Shown: positions 15,685-24,704 of the stretch, in pieces
Layout: every line of letters starts with the position of its first letter
Numbering within the stretch: position 1 is the first letter of the stretch
NCBI GenBank assembly: GCA_016214985.1
Contig: JACRMM010000004.1
Span: 62,001 to 126,000 of the forward strand
DNA from: Deltaproteobacteria bacterium
GTDB lineage: Bacteria > Desulfobacterota > Deferrisomatia > Deferrisomatales > JACRMM01
DNA: 64,000 bases
Direction of reading: 5' to 3'
The notes under the pieces: generated by a model
The model's input: the letters and a program-made list of their open reading frames with translations, nothing else
Database searches by the model: none
Told to the model about the DNA's origin: nothing
Made by a program: the position numbers and the translations under genes

Positions 15685-17079
15685 ATGGCAACGCAGATCA
15701 TCGTCAACCCGGTTACCCGAATCGAGGGCCACGCCAAGATCGTGCTCGACCTCGATGACCAGGGCCGCGTGGAGAAAGGGCACCTGAAGGTGCTCGAGAT
15801 TCGAGGGTTTGAGAAGCTGCTTGAGGGCATGGAGCTGTTCAAGATGCCCCTCATCACGGCTCGCCTGTGCGGCGTCTGTCCGGCCGCCCACCATTTGGCG
15901 GCGGTGGACGCCATCGAGGCGGGCCTGAGCGTGGAGCCGCCGCGCGACGCGGCGCTGCTGCGGGAGCTCCTGTACATGGGGCACATCCTCCATTCCCACG
16001 CGTTGAGCTGCTTCGTGCTCTCGGGACCGGACGTCCTTCTGGGGGTGGGCTCGCCGGCCGCCACCCGCAACGTGTTCGAGGTGTTGCGGCTTGCGCCCGA
16101 GGTGGCCAAGAAGGTCCTCCGGCTGCGCAGCATGGGTCAGAAGACGGTCGAGACGGTGGGTGGGCGTGGGGTGCACCCTGTGACCGTCGTGCCGGGCGGC
16201 ATCACGTCCCGCCCGTCGGACGCGGAGCTCGAAACCATGGCGGGCTGGGGCGAGGAGGCACTCGGCCTGATTGAGGAGCTGGGGGGCGTGCTCCGTTCGA
16301 AGCTCGGCGAGATGGCGACGCTTCGGGACGCAGTGCCGATGGAGCTTCCTGCCCTGGGGTTCTCGGACGGCGGCGCCCTGAGCTTCCTCCGAGGAGACCT
16401 GGTCGCCGCCGACCCCGGGGGCGAGGTGCGCCGGTTCCCGAGGGCCGCCTACGCGGAGAACCTCGTCGAGCACGTGATGCCGGGCTCGTACATGAAGTCG
16501 GTCCGCTTGAGAGGGGCCCCGGAGCAGAGCTACTTCGTGGGGCCCCTGGCGCGGTTGCTGGTCAACGAGCGACTGACGACGCCGCGGGCCGATGCGTTGG
16601 CGCGGGAGCTCCGTGACCGGATCCGGGCTCGGCCCACGGCGCTCGACTACATCGAAGCGAGGCTCGTAGAGCTCGTCTTCGCGGCCGAGCGGATGGCCCA
16701 GATCCCGGGCGAGGTGGGACAGGGCCCCCTTCGCACGCCGGCGGCCGCTCGTGAGGGGCGCTACGTCGGAGGCGTGGAGGCGCCTCGGGGAATTCTGATC
16801 CACGACTACCGGGCCGACGCCGAGGGGAGGCTCACCGAGGTGAACCTCATCGTGGCGACCCAGAACAACTACGACGCCATGGACGCCACCGTCACCCGCC
16901 TCGCCCGACACTATCTTCCGGCGGGCGACGACAACCTGCTCATGAACGGTATGGAGTTCGCCCTGCGCTGCTTCGACCCCTGCTTGTCCTGCGCCACTCA
17001 CGTGGCAGGAAGGATGCCGCTCGAGGTGGAGCTGAGGTGCGGGGAATCGGTGCGAACGATCACCAGGAGGGCCCCATGA
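15685..17079 (+). CDS. [NiFe] hydrogenase large subunit, group 3-like
   Basis: 464 residues. Both nickel-binding pairs are present: RLCGVCPAAHH near the N-terminus and DPCLSCATH near the C-terminus, with NPVTRIEGHAKI at the start. After the final motif a tail of about 25 residues remains (starting VAGRMPLEVEL), which the maturation protease removes after nickel insertion; a protease gene is two genes downstream. It catalyses H2 oxidation or evolution in the cytoplasm. The absence of an FrhB, diaphorase or heterodisulfide-reductase gene means that the electron partner is not the usual one for this group. The stop overlaps the ATG of the ferredoxin-like gene. Confidence 0.94.
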   Translation: MATQIIVNPVTRIEGHAKIVLDLDDQGRVEKGHLKVLEIRGFEKLLEGMELFKMPLITARLCGVCPAAHHLAAVDAIEAGLSVEPPRDAALLRELLYMGHILHSHALSCFVLSGPDVLLGVGSPAATRNVFEVLRLAPEVAKKVLRLRSMGQKTVETVGGRGVHPVTVVPGGITSRPSDAELETMAGWGEEALGLIEELGGVLRSKLGEMATLRDAVPMELPALGFSDGGALSFLRGDLVAADPGGEVRRFPRAAYAENLVEHVMPGSYMKSVRLRGAPEQSYFVGPLARLLVNERLTTPRADALARELRDRIRARPTALDYIEARLVELVFAAERMAQIPGEVGQGPLRTPAAAREGRYVGGVEAPRGILIHDYRADAEGRLTEVNLIVATQNNYDAMDATVTRLARHYLPAGDDNLLMNGMEFALRCFDPCLSCATHVAGRMPLEVELRCGESVRTITRRAP

Positions 17080-17798
17080 TCAGCGTCGCCGTCGACGAGA
17101 AGGCCTGTGTGGGCTGCACCCTGTGCGTGGAGGCGTGCCCCACCCAGGTGTTCGGCTTCGACGACGCCCGCGAGGTCGCGGTCGTCGAGAAGGCCCAGGA
17201 GTGCTTCGGGTGCCTCAGCTGCGCCGAGATCTGCCCGGCCACGGCGCTGCGGCACGAAGGCCTCACGCGCTCCCCGTGCTTCCATCATGACCCCTATGCC
17301 CTCAACCTGGCGGGCCGGCTCGTCACCGACGGGCCATTGCCGTTCAACGTGATGGCCGACCCGAAGGCGCGCAAGCAGGCCCTCGACGACCTCTCGGTGC
17401 GGCTCCTCTCCGTGGCCGTGGTGCTCAAGGACATCGTGGGCACGGGCCTCGCCCCGGTCGGCCTGATGGCGGGCCGCTCGCTCGCGACCCAGCTCCCTCG
17501 CTATCAGCCGCCCAAGGACCTGGACGGGGCGCTCGCGCTCGCGAAGGCGGAGTTCTCCCCGGCCTGGGATCTGTCGTTCACGGCCCGGGGGGACGGTGGG
17601 CTGGGCATCGAGGTCGGCTCCTGCGCGGTGCGAGAGCTGTGCTCGTTGGAGAATTTGCCGCTGGGAGGGGCGCTGTGCGTGCTCTTCTACAACTACCTCG
17701 CTGGGTACCTGGGGCGCATGGTCAAGTGCCAGATGAAGCTGGCCAAGGCGGACCGGGGCGCTCAGGGCTGTTCGTACGAGGTTGCGGTGCTCCGTTGA
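17076..17798 (+). CDS. Two-cluster ferredoxin fused to a V4R-like domain
   Basis: 240 residues. The N-terminus has two [4Fe-4S] motifs: CVGCTLCVEACP and CFGCLSCAEICP. From about residue 100 to the end there is a domain paralogous to the protein at 14257: PVGLMAGRSLATQL, WDLSFTARG, then VKCQMKLAKADRGAQGCSYEV. AGGAGG lies just ahead of the ATG, which overlaps the large-subunit stop. It is the most likely electron carrier or acceptor for the hydrogenase, since no flavin subunit is encoded. The fusion of ferredoxin with this domain is unusual; the domain could bind a cofactor or mediate contact with its paralogue. Confidence 0.75.
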   Translation: MISVAVDEKACVGCTLCVEACPTQVFGFDDAREVAVVEKAQECFGCLSCAEICPATALRHEGLTRSPCFHHDPYALNLAGRLVTDGPLPFNVMADPKARKQALDDLSVRLLSVAVVLKDIVGTGLAPVGLMAGRSLATQLPRYQPPKDLDGALALAKAEFSPAWDLSFTARGDGGLGIEVGSCAVRELCSLENLPLGGALCVLFYNYLAGYLGRMVKCQMKLAKADRGAQGCSYEVAVLR

Positions 17799-18274
17799 CC
17801 GAGGAGAGGGCCGTCGTCGCGGCGGTCGGGATCGGCAACGCCCTGGTGGGAGACGACGGCGCCGGAGTGGCCGTGCTGGAGCGGCTCCGGGAGCGGTGGG
17901 GAGCGGACCCCAGGGTTCTGCTCCTCGCCCTCGAGGGAGACCTCTACGAGATCGCGGACCATCTGGGCCGGGCGGCGCGCTTCCTCTTCGCCGACGCCGT
18001 GGCCGGGGACGTGCCCGGGGCCATCGCTCGGTGCGATCGGGCGCCGCGAGCCTACGCGCCGTCGTTCCACCAGACCGATACCGGAAGCGTATTGATGGCG
18101 CTGGAGGCGCTGGGGACGGCGGAGCCGTTCCCACCCTGGGAGATCTGGGGGGTGACCGTGGAGCCGCCGCGAGAAGTCAGAGTCGGCCTCTCCCCGCCCG
18201 TAGCCGCCGCGGTCGAGCGGCTCTCGGCGCTCCTCGCGGACCGCATCGAACAGGCTCTCTGCCCCGGGTCCTGA
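17795..18274 (+). CDS. Hydrogenase maturation protease (M52 family)
   Basis: About 159 residues from a TTG that overlaps the previous stop (TTGA); no ATG or GTG is available near the homology start. The motif GIGNALVGDDGAGV supplies one nickel-sensing acidic residue, LFADAV the second, and SFHQTDTGSVL the histidine of the family. The enzyme cuts the C-terminal tail from the large subunit once nickel is in place. It is the last gene of the hydrogenase operon. The hyp genes for cofactor assembly are not in the window. Confidence 0.88.
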   Translation: MTEERAVVAAVGIGNALVGDDGAGVAVLERLRERWGADPRVLLLALEGDLYEIADHLGRAARFLFADAVAGDVPGAIARCDRAPRAYAPSFHQTDTGSVLMALEALGTAEPFPPWEIWGVTVEPPREVRVGLSPPVAAAVERLSALLADRIEQALCPGS

Positions 18275-18298
18275 GCCGGGCGGCGCCGGCCGAACCAC

Positions 18299-19774
18299 TC
18301 ACCCGCAGGGGCGCAGCGTGACGGTCACCTCGGTACCCGCCTCCGGCTCACTTCGGATCGCAATCGCTCCGCCGTGCTGTTCGATGATCTTCTTGCAGAT
18401 CGCCAGACCGAGGCCGGTGCCGGCCTTTCTCGTGGTGAAGAACGGGCGAAAGACCTTCGGCAGGTTCTCCTCGCGGATCCCCCGGCCGTCGTCGCGAAAC
18501 CGGATCTCGACCTGGTCTCTCACTCTCCTCGCCTCCACCAAGACCCGCTTGGCGCCGGCTTCCAGGGCGTTCTTCACGATGTTGTGGAAGACCTGGGTCA
18601 CCTTGTCCCGATCGAGCCGACAGGGGAGGTCGTCGTCCGTGCGAACCTCGATCGCGCCCCCCGCATCGGTCACGACCGGCGTCAGCCGCTCCCGAGTGGC
18701 CGAGAGGAGGTCGCCGAGAAGACAGTCGGTGAGGTGGAGCTCCTCGGGCCGCCCGTACTGGAGGATCCCCTCCACGAGCCGTCCGAGGCGCTCGGTCTCG
18801 GTGAGGATCGACCCCGACAGGGTGCGAAGATCGTTGTCGCCCACCTGGGACGAGAGGAGCTTGGCGATGGAGGAGATCGCGAACAGAGGCGTGCGAACCT
18901 CGTGGGCGATCCACGAGGCGGTCTCCCCCACGGCCGCGAAGTACTCGCGGTTTCGGAGCTGGCGGCGCATCTCGAGGATCTCCCCGAGGTCGCGGAAGAG
19001 CACGATGGTTCCGGTCACGTCCGCCAGGGCGAAGGCGGACGTCGAGAAGCCCAGGTGAAGTGCCCGCCGGCCGGATAGCTCGAACATCGACTCCCTGGAG
19101 TCTCCCTCCAGGAGCCCCTTGATACCGGGAAGGACCTCGTCGGCGTCGCGGCCGACCACATCCTCGACCTCTACCCCCAGCGTGGCTGCAGCACAGGGGT
19201 TTGCCACCAGGATCTCGCCGTCCTGGCGGATCACGAGGATCCCGCTGTTGATGCTCCGGACGACTTCCTCGAGGTAGTCGGGGCGATTGGAAAACGCCTC
19301 CGTCCGCACTTGCAGCGTTCGGCGCAGGGAGAGGTTCTCGAGCAGCACCGACAGCTGGGCGGCGAGAAGGGAGCCCAACGCCTTTCCGGCCGCGTCGAGG
19401 CCGTCCTTGGAGCGGGTGAACAGACCCAGTGCCCCGAGCACCATCCTTCCCCGGACCAGGGGATGAAAGCACGCAAAGGCATAGGGACCGAAGGATCGAT
19501 CGTAGACCTCGACCGGGTCGACGGGCCCCTCGGTCGGGAACAGTCGCCCCGGCTCTGCCGTGAGCACCGACCGATCGGTGCCCGGCGCACGGACCCCTTC
19601 GGAGCCCTCGGGCCCGAAGTGCCACAGCGCCAGACCGTCCGACAGTTCGCGAACCCTCCGCGACGTGCCCAGCCCTCGGGCCAACTCGGCCAGGTCTGCG
19701 GCCTTGGCGAGGCTCCTCGTCAGCTCCAGGGTGTCGGAGAGAAACTCGAGCCACTTCTTGCTGCGCCAGAGCAA
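18299..19774 (-). CDS. Sensor histidine kinase, GAF-like/PAS/HisKA/HATPase
   Basis: 491 residues, no membrane segments, so a cytoplasmic kinase. An N-terminal GAF-like region (to about residue 160) precedes a PAS domain (INSGILVIRQDGEILVANP). The phospho-accepting histidine is in SWIAHEVRTPL near residue 291. The ATP-binding domain has FHNIVKNALEAG, DDGRGI, FFTTRKAGTGLGL. It is the last gene of a minus-strand cluster with two roadblock proteins and a receiver-DUF4388 protein, so it probably phosphorylates that receiver (22357-20762). Its stop lies 24 bases from that of the hydrogenase protease (convergent). Confidence 0.92.
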   Translation of the reverse strand: MLWRSKKWLEFLSDTLELTRSLAKAADLAELARGLGTSRRVRELSDGLALWHFGPEGSEGVRAPGTDRSVLTAEPGRLFPTEGPVDPVEVYDRSFGPYAFACFHPLVRGRMVLGALGLFTRSKDGLDAAGKALGSLLAAQLSVLLENLSLRRTLQVRTEAFSNRPDYLEEVVRSINSGILVIRQDGEILVANPCAAATLGVEVEDVVGRDADEVLPGIKGLLEGDSRESMFELSGRRALHLGFSTSAFALADVTGTIVLFRDLGEILEMRRQLRNREYFAAVGETASWIAHEVRTPLFAISSIAKLLSSQVGDNDLRTLSGSILTETERLGRLVEGILQYGRPEELHLTDCLLGDLLSATRERLTPVVTDAGGAIEVRTDDDLPCRLDRDKVTQVFHNIVKNALEAGAKRVLVEARRVRDQVEIRFRDDGRGIREENLPKVFRPFFTTRKAGTGLGLAICKKIIEQHGGAIAIRSEPEAGTEVTVTLRPCG

Positions 19775-19879
19775 CGTCTTCCCTCCTCCTCGGCGGGGAC
19801 CACCACGCGCCGCCCGAATTCGCCTCTCCCGGCTGCGGGTGGGAAGGGACGCGTTCGGCCTCCGGCGCTGAGACCCGCT

Positions 19880-20290
19880 CTACGTCTCGGTCTCGGGCCC
19901 TGTGGGATCGCCGACCTCGGCGCGATGATCCAGGCACTCGTACAGCTGGGGCAGGGCCCGTCGAATGCGAAGCAGAGCGGTTCCCAGAAGCACATCCTGA
20001 GACGCAACGGCCATGAGACAGATGCCCGCCGCAACCCGACGCACGATGAAGAACCCCTCGCTGCCCACGGTGACGATGGCGTCCATCACACCCAACCCCA
20101 GCTCGGAGATGCCCCGCTCCCCCGAGTCGCAGAGGATCGCGCCCACGGCGGTGGAGCGCATCTCGGTCTCACCGGCCTGGAGGGTGCTCACGACGGGGAA
20201 GCCATCGTCGGTCAGCAGTAGGACGCCGTGGAGCCCCGGAGTGTTCTTGACCACCTCCGACAGAATGCTCTGAGCCCGCTGGGTGTCCAT
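19880..20290 (-). CDS. Roadblock/LC7 domain protein
   Basis: 136 residues, single roadblock/LC7 fold: QSILSEVVKNTPGLHGVLLLTDDGFPVVS at the start in parts, and AIVTVGSEGFFIVRR later. Bacterial roadblock proteins (MglB is the best known) dimerise and regulate small Ras-like GTPases. It starts immediately after the stop of a second roadblock gene, so the two are probably co-translated and may form a heterodimer. The residues after 120 are charged and probably disordered. No intact MglA-type GTPase is nearby, but a degenerate GTPase-like domain lies in the gene at 20762. Confidence 0.85.
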   Translation of the reverse strand: MDTQRAQSILSEVVKNTPGLHGVLLLTDDGFPVVSTLQAGETEMRSTAVGAILCDSGERGISELGLGVMDAIVTVGSEGFFIVRRVAAGICLMAVASQDVLLGTALLRIRRALPQLYECLDHRAEVGDPTGPETET

Positions 20291-20662
20291 CTAGACGATC
20301 TTCCCGACCTCTTCGGCGGCCCGGCGCACGTCGAGGAAGATGATCCCGAGCTTGGCCTTGGCGTTCGCCATGACCGCGAGAACGGCGTCGTTTCCAGCCT
20401 GAGTGATCAGTAGATACCCTTTCTTGCCCTTGATGTAGACCTGCTCCACGTCGCCCCGGTCCAGCTCTTCGGAGGTCCGAGAGCCGATGCCATAGAGGGC
20501 GGCGCTCATGGCCGAGATCCGATCCTCCTCCAGGTTGGCGGGCAGCGAGCTTGCCATGATGAGGCCGTCCATGCTGATGATCGCGGCCCCTTCGATGTCG
20601 GGCGTGCTCGAGTGCAGGCCCCGCAGGACTTGGTTGAGCTGGTCTTCTCTGGAGAGCGGCAT
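20291..20662 (-). CDS. Roadblock/LC7 domain protein
   Basis: 123 residues with a complete roadblock fold: LNQVLRGLHSSTPDIEGAAI, SMDGLIMASSLP, and VYIKGKKGYLLITQAGNDAVL. It is closer to the classical MglB/roadblock pattern than its neighbour. It directly abuts the next roadblock gene (stop at 20291, start of the next at 20290), which suggests a paired complex. GGAGG-like sequence lies ahead of the start. The upstream gene, about 100 bases away, is the receiver-DUF4388-GTPase-like protein. Confidence 0.88.
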   Translation of the reverse strand: MPLSREDQLNQVLRGLHSSTPDIEGAAIISMDGLIMASSLPANLEEDRISAMSAALYGIGSRTSEELDRGDVEQVYIKGKKGYLLITQAGNDAVLAVMANAKAKLGIIFLDVRRAAEEVGKIV

Positions 20663-20761
20663 GGTCGGTTCCTCCCAACGTGTGTGGAGTGCCGGCGGTT
20701 GTTCCCTGCATCCAGGGCACGGCGCTCGCCGGCGGCAGCGCCCGTGTTCTGACTTCGGCTG

Positions 20762-22357
20762 TCAAGCGTCCTGGAGGAGCTCGCTGAACACGGCGAGCAC
20801 GTCCCGGCTGCTCTGGAGCGTTCTGGCCTCGATGCTCGGGGCGGCGGGGCCCTCCGTGACGATGACGAAGGGGATCTCCCCGCGGCGGCGCAGGCTCTGC
20901 CTGAAGTTCGCCAGGTGTTCGGCGTCGGCCGGGGTGGACGCCAGGAAGAGGGCGCCGTCTGCCGTCGCCAGGATCGGTTCCCACAGAAAAGAGGTCTTCT
21001 TTTCCGCGCGTGACGAGAACAGGTGGATGACCCGCCCCTCGAAGGCGATCCGCTGGAAGTCGACGCCTCCGCGGCCGAAGCCCTTGGGCGGCTCGGAGCG
21101 AAATGCCTTGGCCACGTCGGTGAGAACCCTGGTCGCTGCGGCCTCGTCCGCGAACCCAAACAGGATCTTCTTCGCCTTCGGCGCCGCCGCGGTTTCCTTC
21201 TCTCGGCCAGACCGTTGGATCTGCGCCAGGCCGGGCTCCTCCCTGGTCGTCGACTCCGACGGCGCGGGGCGCCGGAACCCCGTGTTGGCAACGAGTGGCG
21301 TTCTGGGCTGGACCGGCGGCGGCGACGGGGGCCCCAACGTCACAGGCGCGGTCGCCTCCGAAGCCGGCGGCTCGGCCGGAGAGGCGGCGGGGGAGAGCGA
21401 CGGACGGGCGGGTTCCGGTTCGCCGTCCACCGGGGCAGGGGCGGTGTCGCACAGGCCGGGTGCGGCGTCGGTCAGCCCGAAGACGCCGTCCGCCAAGTGG
21501 AACGGCTCGTCGAAGAACGAATTTCCGCCATCGAGATCCTTGCACAGCGCTTCCATGTCCAACTCCCCTGCGCCCGCGAAGTCTCGAAAGGCGACGGAGT
21601 CGTTATGGTCAGCATAGTCAGCGTAGTGGTCGGCGGGCGCGGTGTCCCCCCGGCCCCTCTCATCGGCCACCCGAGTGGCCTCCATCACGGCAAAGGTGGC
21701 CGGCCGGTCGATCTTCCCGCGCTCGACGTCCCGGAGCTCGAACCGGAACTGGCCGTCCGCCAGGGCGACCACGGAAACCAGGGCCTCTTCTCCCTCGGTG
21801 CCGTCGTACTGGGCATCTGCCACAGTTCCGGCCTTGATGCTCACCCACCCCGAGGCCCGGCCGCGCGAGATGTGCAGCAGGCCCTGTTTTCCCGCCAGAG
21901 TGAGGAACTGAAGTACCTCGGGGATCGAGATCTCCTCGATCTTGCCCCTGAGCTGGGGCGGAGCCGACTCCACCTCGCGTTTTTGGCAGAGGAGGTCGAT
22001 CCGAGCGACCAGTTCCTCGAGTTCGAAGGGTTTGACGATGTAGTCGTCGGCCCCGCACCGCAGCCCCGCGACCTTCTCCCCCGTGCCGCCGTGCGCTGTG
22101 AGGAAGAGGAAGGGCGTTTGGGCAAAACGCGACTGACGCCGGAGGCTCTGGCAGAGCTGGATGCCGTCCATCTCGGGCATCTCGACGTCCGAGACGATCA
22201 CGTCGGGTTCGTGTGCCTCGGCAGCCCCCAGGGCCTCGACGCCGTCGGCTGCAGTGATCACCACGTAGCCGGCTTTGCGGAGGTTGTAGGCGAGCGCGCC
22301 CGTCAACGACTCGTTGTCGTCGACGAGGAGCAGCGTTCTGGGCTCAGACAGTGTCAA
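20762..22357 (-). CDS. Receiver-DUF4388 protein with degenerate Ras-like GTPase domain
   Basis: 531 residues in four parts. Residues 1-125 are a receiver (acidic pair D13/D14, phospho-acceptor D57 in VIVSDVEMPEMDG, K109 in YIVKPFE). About 135-230 is a DUF4388 domain (IPEVLQFLTLAGKQGLLHI). About 240-385 is a low-complexity Pro/Ala-rich linker. The end (KKILFGFADEAAATRVLTDV, then FQRIAFEGRVIHLFSS, then EPILATADGALFLAS) follows the strand order of small Ras/Srb-type GTPases but lacks the P-loop (GxxxxGK) and the NKxD motif, so it should not hydrolyse GTP. With two roadblock proteins next door, it looks like a phospho-controlled partner for them. This arrangement is my inference. Confidence 0.75.
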   Translation of the reverse strand: MTLSEPRTLLLVDDNESLTGALAYNLRKAGYVVITAADGVEALGAAEAHEPDVIVSDVEMPEMDGIQLCQSLRRQSRFAQTPFLFLTAHGGTGEKVAGLRCGADDYIVKPFELEELVARIDLLCQKREVESAPPQLRGKIEEISIPEVLQFLTLAGKQGLLHISRGRASGWVSIKAGTVADAQYDGTEGEEALVSVVALADGQFRFELRDVERGKIDRPATFAVMEATRVADERGRGDTAPADHYADYADHNDSVAFRDFAGAGELDMEALCKDLDGGNSFFDEPFHLADGVFGLTDAAPGLCDTAPAPVDGEPEPARPSLSPAASPAEPPASEATAPVTLGPPSPPPVQPRTPLVANTGFRRPAPSESTTREEPGLAQIQRSGREKETAAAPKAKKILFGFADEAAATRVLTDVAKAFRSEPPKGFGRGGVDFQRIAFEGRVIHLFSSRAEKKTSFLWEPILATADGALFLASTPADAEHLANFRQSLRRRGEIPFVIVTEGPAAPSIEARTLQSSRDVLAVFSELLQDA

Positions 22358-22448
22358 CTACGCGCCTCGCATTGGTTCACGCGCGGCCACGGCCGCGCTG
22401 CCGGATGTGGGAGCCCAACTCGGAGGAGGCCCCCGGGACGCCGAAACC

Positions 22449-23579
22449 TCACGGCCGAACCACGGGCAGGAAGCGCACGCAGCGTCCCTGCCAGAGCGGC
22501 TTGAGCGCATCCACATCGGGCGGGGGCTTCGGCGCCGCCTCGGCGGTCAGGGAGGCGGCGGGCGCTCCCAACCCCACCAACGCTGCGAGCACCGCGTCGG
22601 CGCGCGCCTGGGCGAGGCGCAGGTTCTCGCTCTCGGTTCCGCTGGGGTCGGCGTGGCCGACGATACGCAGCCTCAGCTCCGGGTGCGCGGCCAGAAACGT
22701 CCGGATTGCCGGCAGCTTCCCCTCGACTTCCCTTTGGATGGGAGCGGCGGAGGCGTGGCCGAAGTAGATGCGGGAGCCGATGGGCAGGCTCTCGAGCAGT
22801 GACACGTCGGACCGGACCGACCGAACGCCCGGGATCATCGCGAGGGCACCGCGAATCCGAATCAGGTCGCTCTTTACGGACACGGTTCCTCGCACCACGA
22901 CCTCGCCGTCGACCCCTACGGTGGCGGCCACGGCCACCCCGTCGGTCTGATTGAGCACCGCGGCGAGGCGGGCGACCTCGGCGTTCTTGTCCGAGGCCAC
23001 TCCCTGCTCCGGTGTGTGCGCCGGAGCAGGGGTCGCTCCCCCTGGGACGAGGCGAAAGACCAGGGCGCCGATGGCCAGGGCGCCGACGGCGAGCGCTGCC
23101 CAGGCCCAGGGGCGCCGCGAGGCGTCGCGCTGGGCCGTGTTGACCACGGCAGCCGGGCCGTTCGGCCCGATCTGGGGCGGCTCGGTGGCCGTGGCCTGTG
23201 CGGGAACGTCGGTGCACAGCGCGAGGGGCTCTTGGCCACGGAGAGAGCGGAGGACCGCCTCGCGGACCTGCGTTACGTCGAAGGAGCGCCCGACCAGGGA
23301 GGGATCGGTCGCGATCGTGAGCAGGTCGTCGTCGAGGGGGACGAGCGTCCACCGCCGGCGCGAGGTGTGGACCTCCAGCCCCTGCACCGAGCCGGAGGCC
23401 GACACCGTCTCCGCCGAGCCTGCCTGCTTCCAGACCTCGGACAACTCGGCGCTGACCGTATCGAAATCCGCCGCGCCCCAGGCGGCGGCGACGAGGCCGG
23501 TCGCGTCGATGATGGCGAGGGCCTGGGCGCCTTCGATCTGCTCGCCCAGAGTCGCCAGAGTGGCATTGAGCTCGGCCAT
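22449..23579 (-). CDS. Roadblock-like/transmembrane/BON-like/OmpA protein
   Basis: 376 residues. The N-terminal ~110 residues ([28 protein letters not shown], in parts) look like a roadblock fold. After a linker there is one membrane helix (about residues 158-180, [17 protein letters not shown]). The outer part has a BON-like strand-helix region ([20 protein letters not shown]) and an OmpA-like peptidoglycan-binding domain ([10 protein letters not shown], then [27 protein letters not shown]). So it could tie a cytoplasmic roadblock complex to the cell wall. It is the first gene of the minus-strand signalling cluster, 91 bases ahead of the receiver-DUF4388 gene. Confidence 0.78.
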   Translation of the reverse strand: MAELNATLATLGEQIEGAQALAIIDATGLVAAAWGAADFDTVSAELSEVWKQAGSAETVSASGSVQGLEVHTSRRRWTLVPLDDDLLTIATDPSLVGRSFDVTQVREAVLRSLRGQEPLALCTDVPAQATATEPPQIGPNGPAAVVNTAQRDASRRPWAWAALAVGALAIGALVFRLVPGGATPAPAHTPEQGVASDKNAEVARLAAVLNQTDGVAVAATVGVDGEVVVRGTVSVKSDLIRIRGALAMIPGVRSVRSDVSLLESLPIGSRIYFGHASAAPIQREVEGKLPAIRTFLAAHPELRLRIVGHADPSGTESENLRLAQARADAVLAALVGLGAPAASLTAEAAPKPPPDVDALKPLWQGRCVRFLPVVRP

Positions 23580-23911
23580 ATCTGCCCCCTCCCGGGTTCA
23601 GCGCCCCTTGCGCGGGTAGCAACGACACGGCACGGACATCGGACATGGAGCCGTTCCCGTGCCTGGCTCTATTCTCTATCGACCGCATTATCGGGAAGTT
23701 GAGGGGAAACTTCGTGGGTTGCCAGTCGTCGTCCGGGACAGGGCGGGCGGAATCGACGCAGGACGGGCGCCCGGGCGTGGTGATGCCCGCCGGCGTGTGG
23801 TATACGGAGAAACAGTCCGCGGGCCCGGTGAGGACGAGCGTGAACACGCCGACGGCTCGGAGTGTGCCGCCTCTCCTCCCTGACTCCCTTGCCGCGTCGG
23901 AGATCGTTCCC
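23580..23911. other. Divergent intergenic region between the signalling cluster and hisF
   Basis: 332 bases without a supported gene. It must hold the promoters for the minus-strand roadblock-OmpA gene and for hisF. I see a GATAAT on the minus strand (23685-23690 region) without a convincing -35 box, and a TGTGGTATAC extended -10-like sequence on the plus strand near 23800. The plus frame is open through this region into hisF, but it shows no similarity to anything I recognise. Confidence 0.4.
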
Positions 23912-24679
23912 ATGCTCGCCAAACGCATCATCCCCTGCCTGGATGTGAAGGCGGGCCGGGTCGTCAAAGGCGTGAACTTCGTGGGCCTTCGCGATGCCGG
24001 CGACCCGGTGGAGGTCGCCAAGATCTACGACGAGCAGGGTGCCGACGAGCTCACCTTCCTCGACATCACCGCCTCCCACGAGGAGCGAGACATCATCATC
24101 GACGTGGTGCGTGCCACGGCCGAGCAGTGCTTCATGCCGCTCACCGTGGGCGGCGGCGTGCGCACCCTCGACGACATCCGGCGCCTGCTCCTGGCCGGCG
24201 CCGACAAGGTCTCCATCAATACCGCCGCGGTGCACCGGCCCGAGTTCGTGGAGGAGGCGGCCCGGAGGTTCGGCTCCCAGTGCATCGTGGTCGCGATCGA
24301 CGCCAAGGCGCGCGGGGCGACGCCCTCGGAGGGCTGGGAGGTGTACATCTACGGCGGTCGGAAGAGCACCGGCCTCGACGCGGTCGAGTGGGCGCGGCGC
24401 ATGGAGGCGTACGGTGCGGGCGAGATCCTCCTGACGAGCATGGACCGCGACGGCACCAAGGACGGCTACGACCTCCCGCTCACGCGCGCCATCGCCGAGG
24501 CGGTCGAGGTCCCCGTGATCGCCTCCGGCGGGGCGGGCCACGCCGACCACCTCTACGAGGCGCTTTCGGAGGGCAAGGCCGATGCCGCGCTCGCCGCCAG
24601 CATCTTCCACTACCGGGAGACCACCATCGGGGAGGTGAAGGCGATGCTCGCGGCGCGGGGCGTGGAGGTGAGGGTGTGA
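23912..24679 (+). CDS. hisF: Imidazole glycerol phosphate synthase, cyclase subunit
   Basis: 255 residues, a TIM barrel. It begins [20 protein letters not shown] with the first catalytic aspartate, contains [11 protein letters not shown] and [11 protein letters not shown], and the second aspartate is in [25 protein letters not shown] forms a phosphate site. It uses ammonia from HisH to close the imidazole ring. The ATG start is set by homology. It is cut off from hisA by a block of about 10.8 kb and is followed after 25 bases by hisE. Confidence 0.98.
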   Translation: MLAKRIIPCLDVKAGRVVKGVNFVGLRDAGDPVEVAKIYDEQGADELTFLDITASHEERDIIIDVVRATAEQCFMPLTVGGGVRTLDDIRRLLLAGADKVSINTAAVHRPEFVEEAARRFGSQCIVVAIDAKARGATPSEGWEVYIYGGRKSTGLDAVEWARRMEAYGAGEILLTSMDRDGTKDGYDLPLTRAIAEAVEVPVIASGGAGHADHLYEALSEGKADAALAASIFHYRETTIGEVKAMLAARGVEVRV

Positions 24680-24704
24680 AGGCTTCCCAGCAGGAGCAAA
24701 CGCA

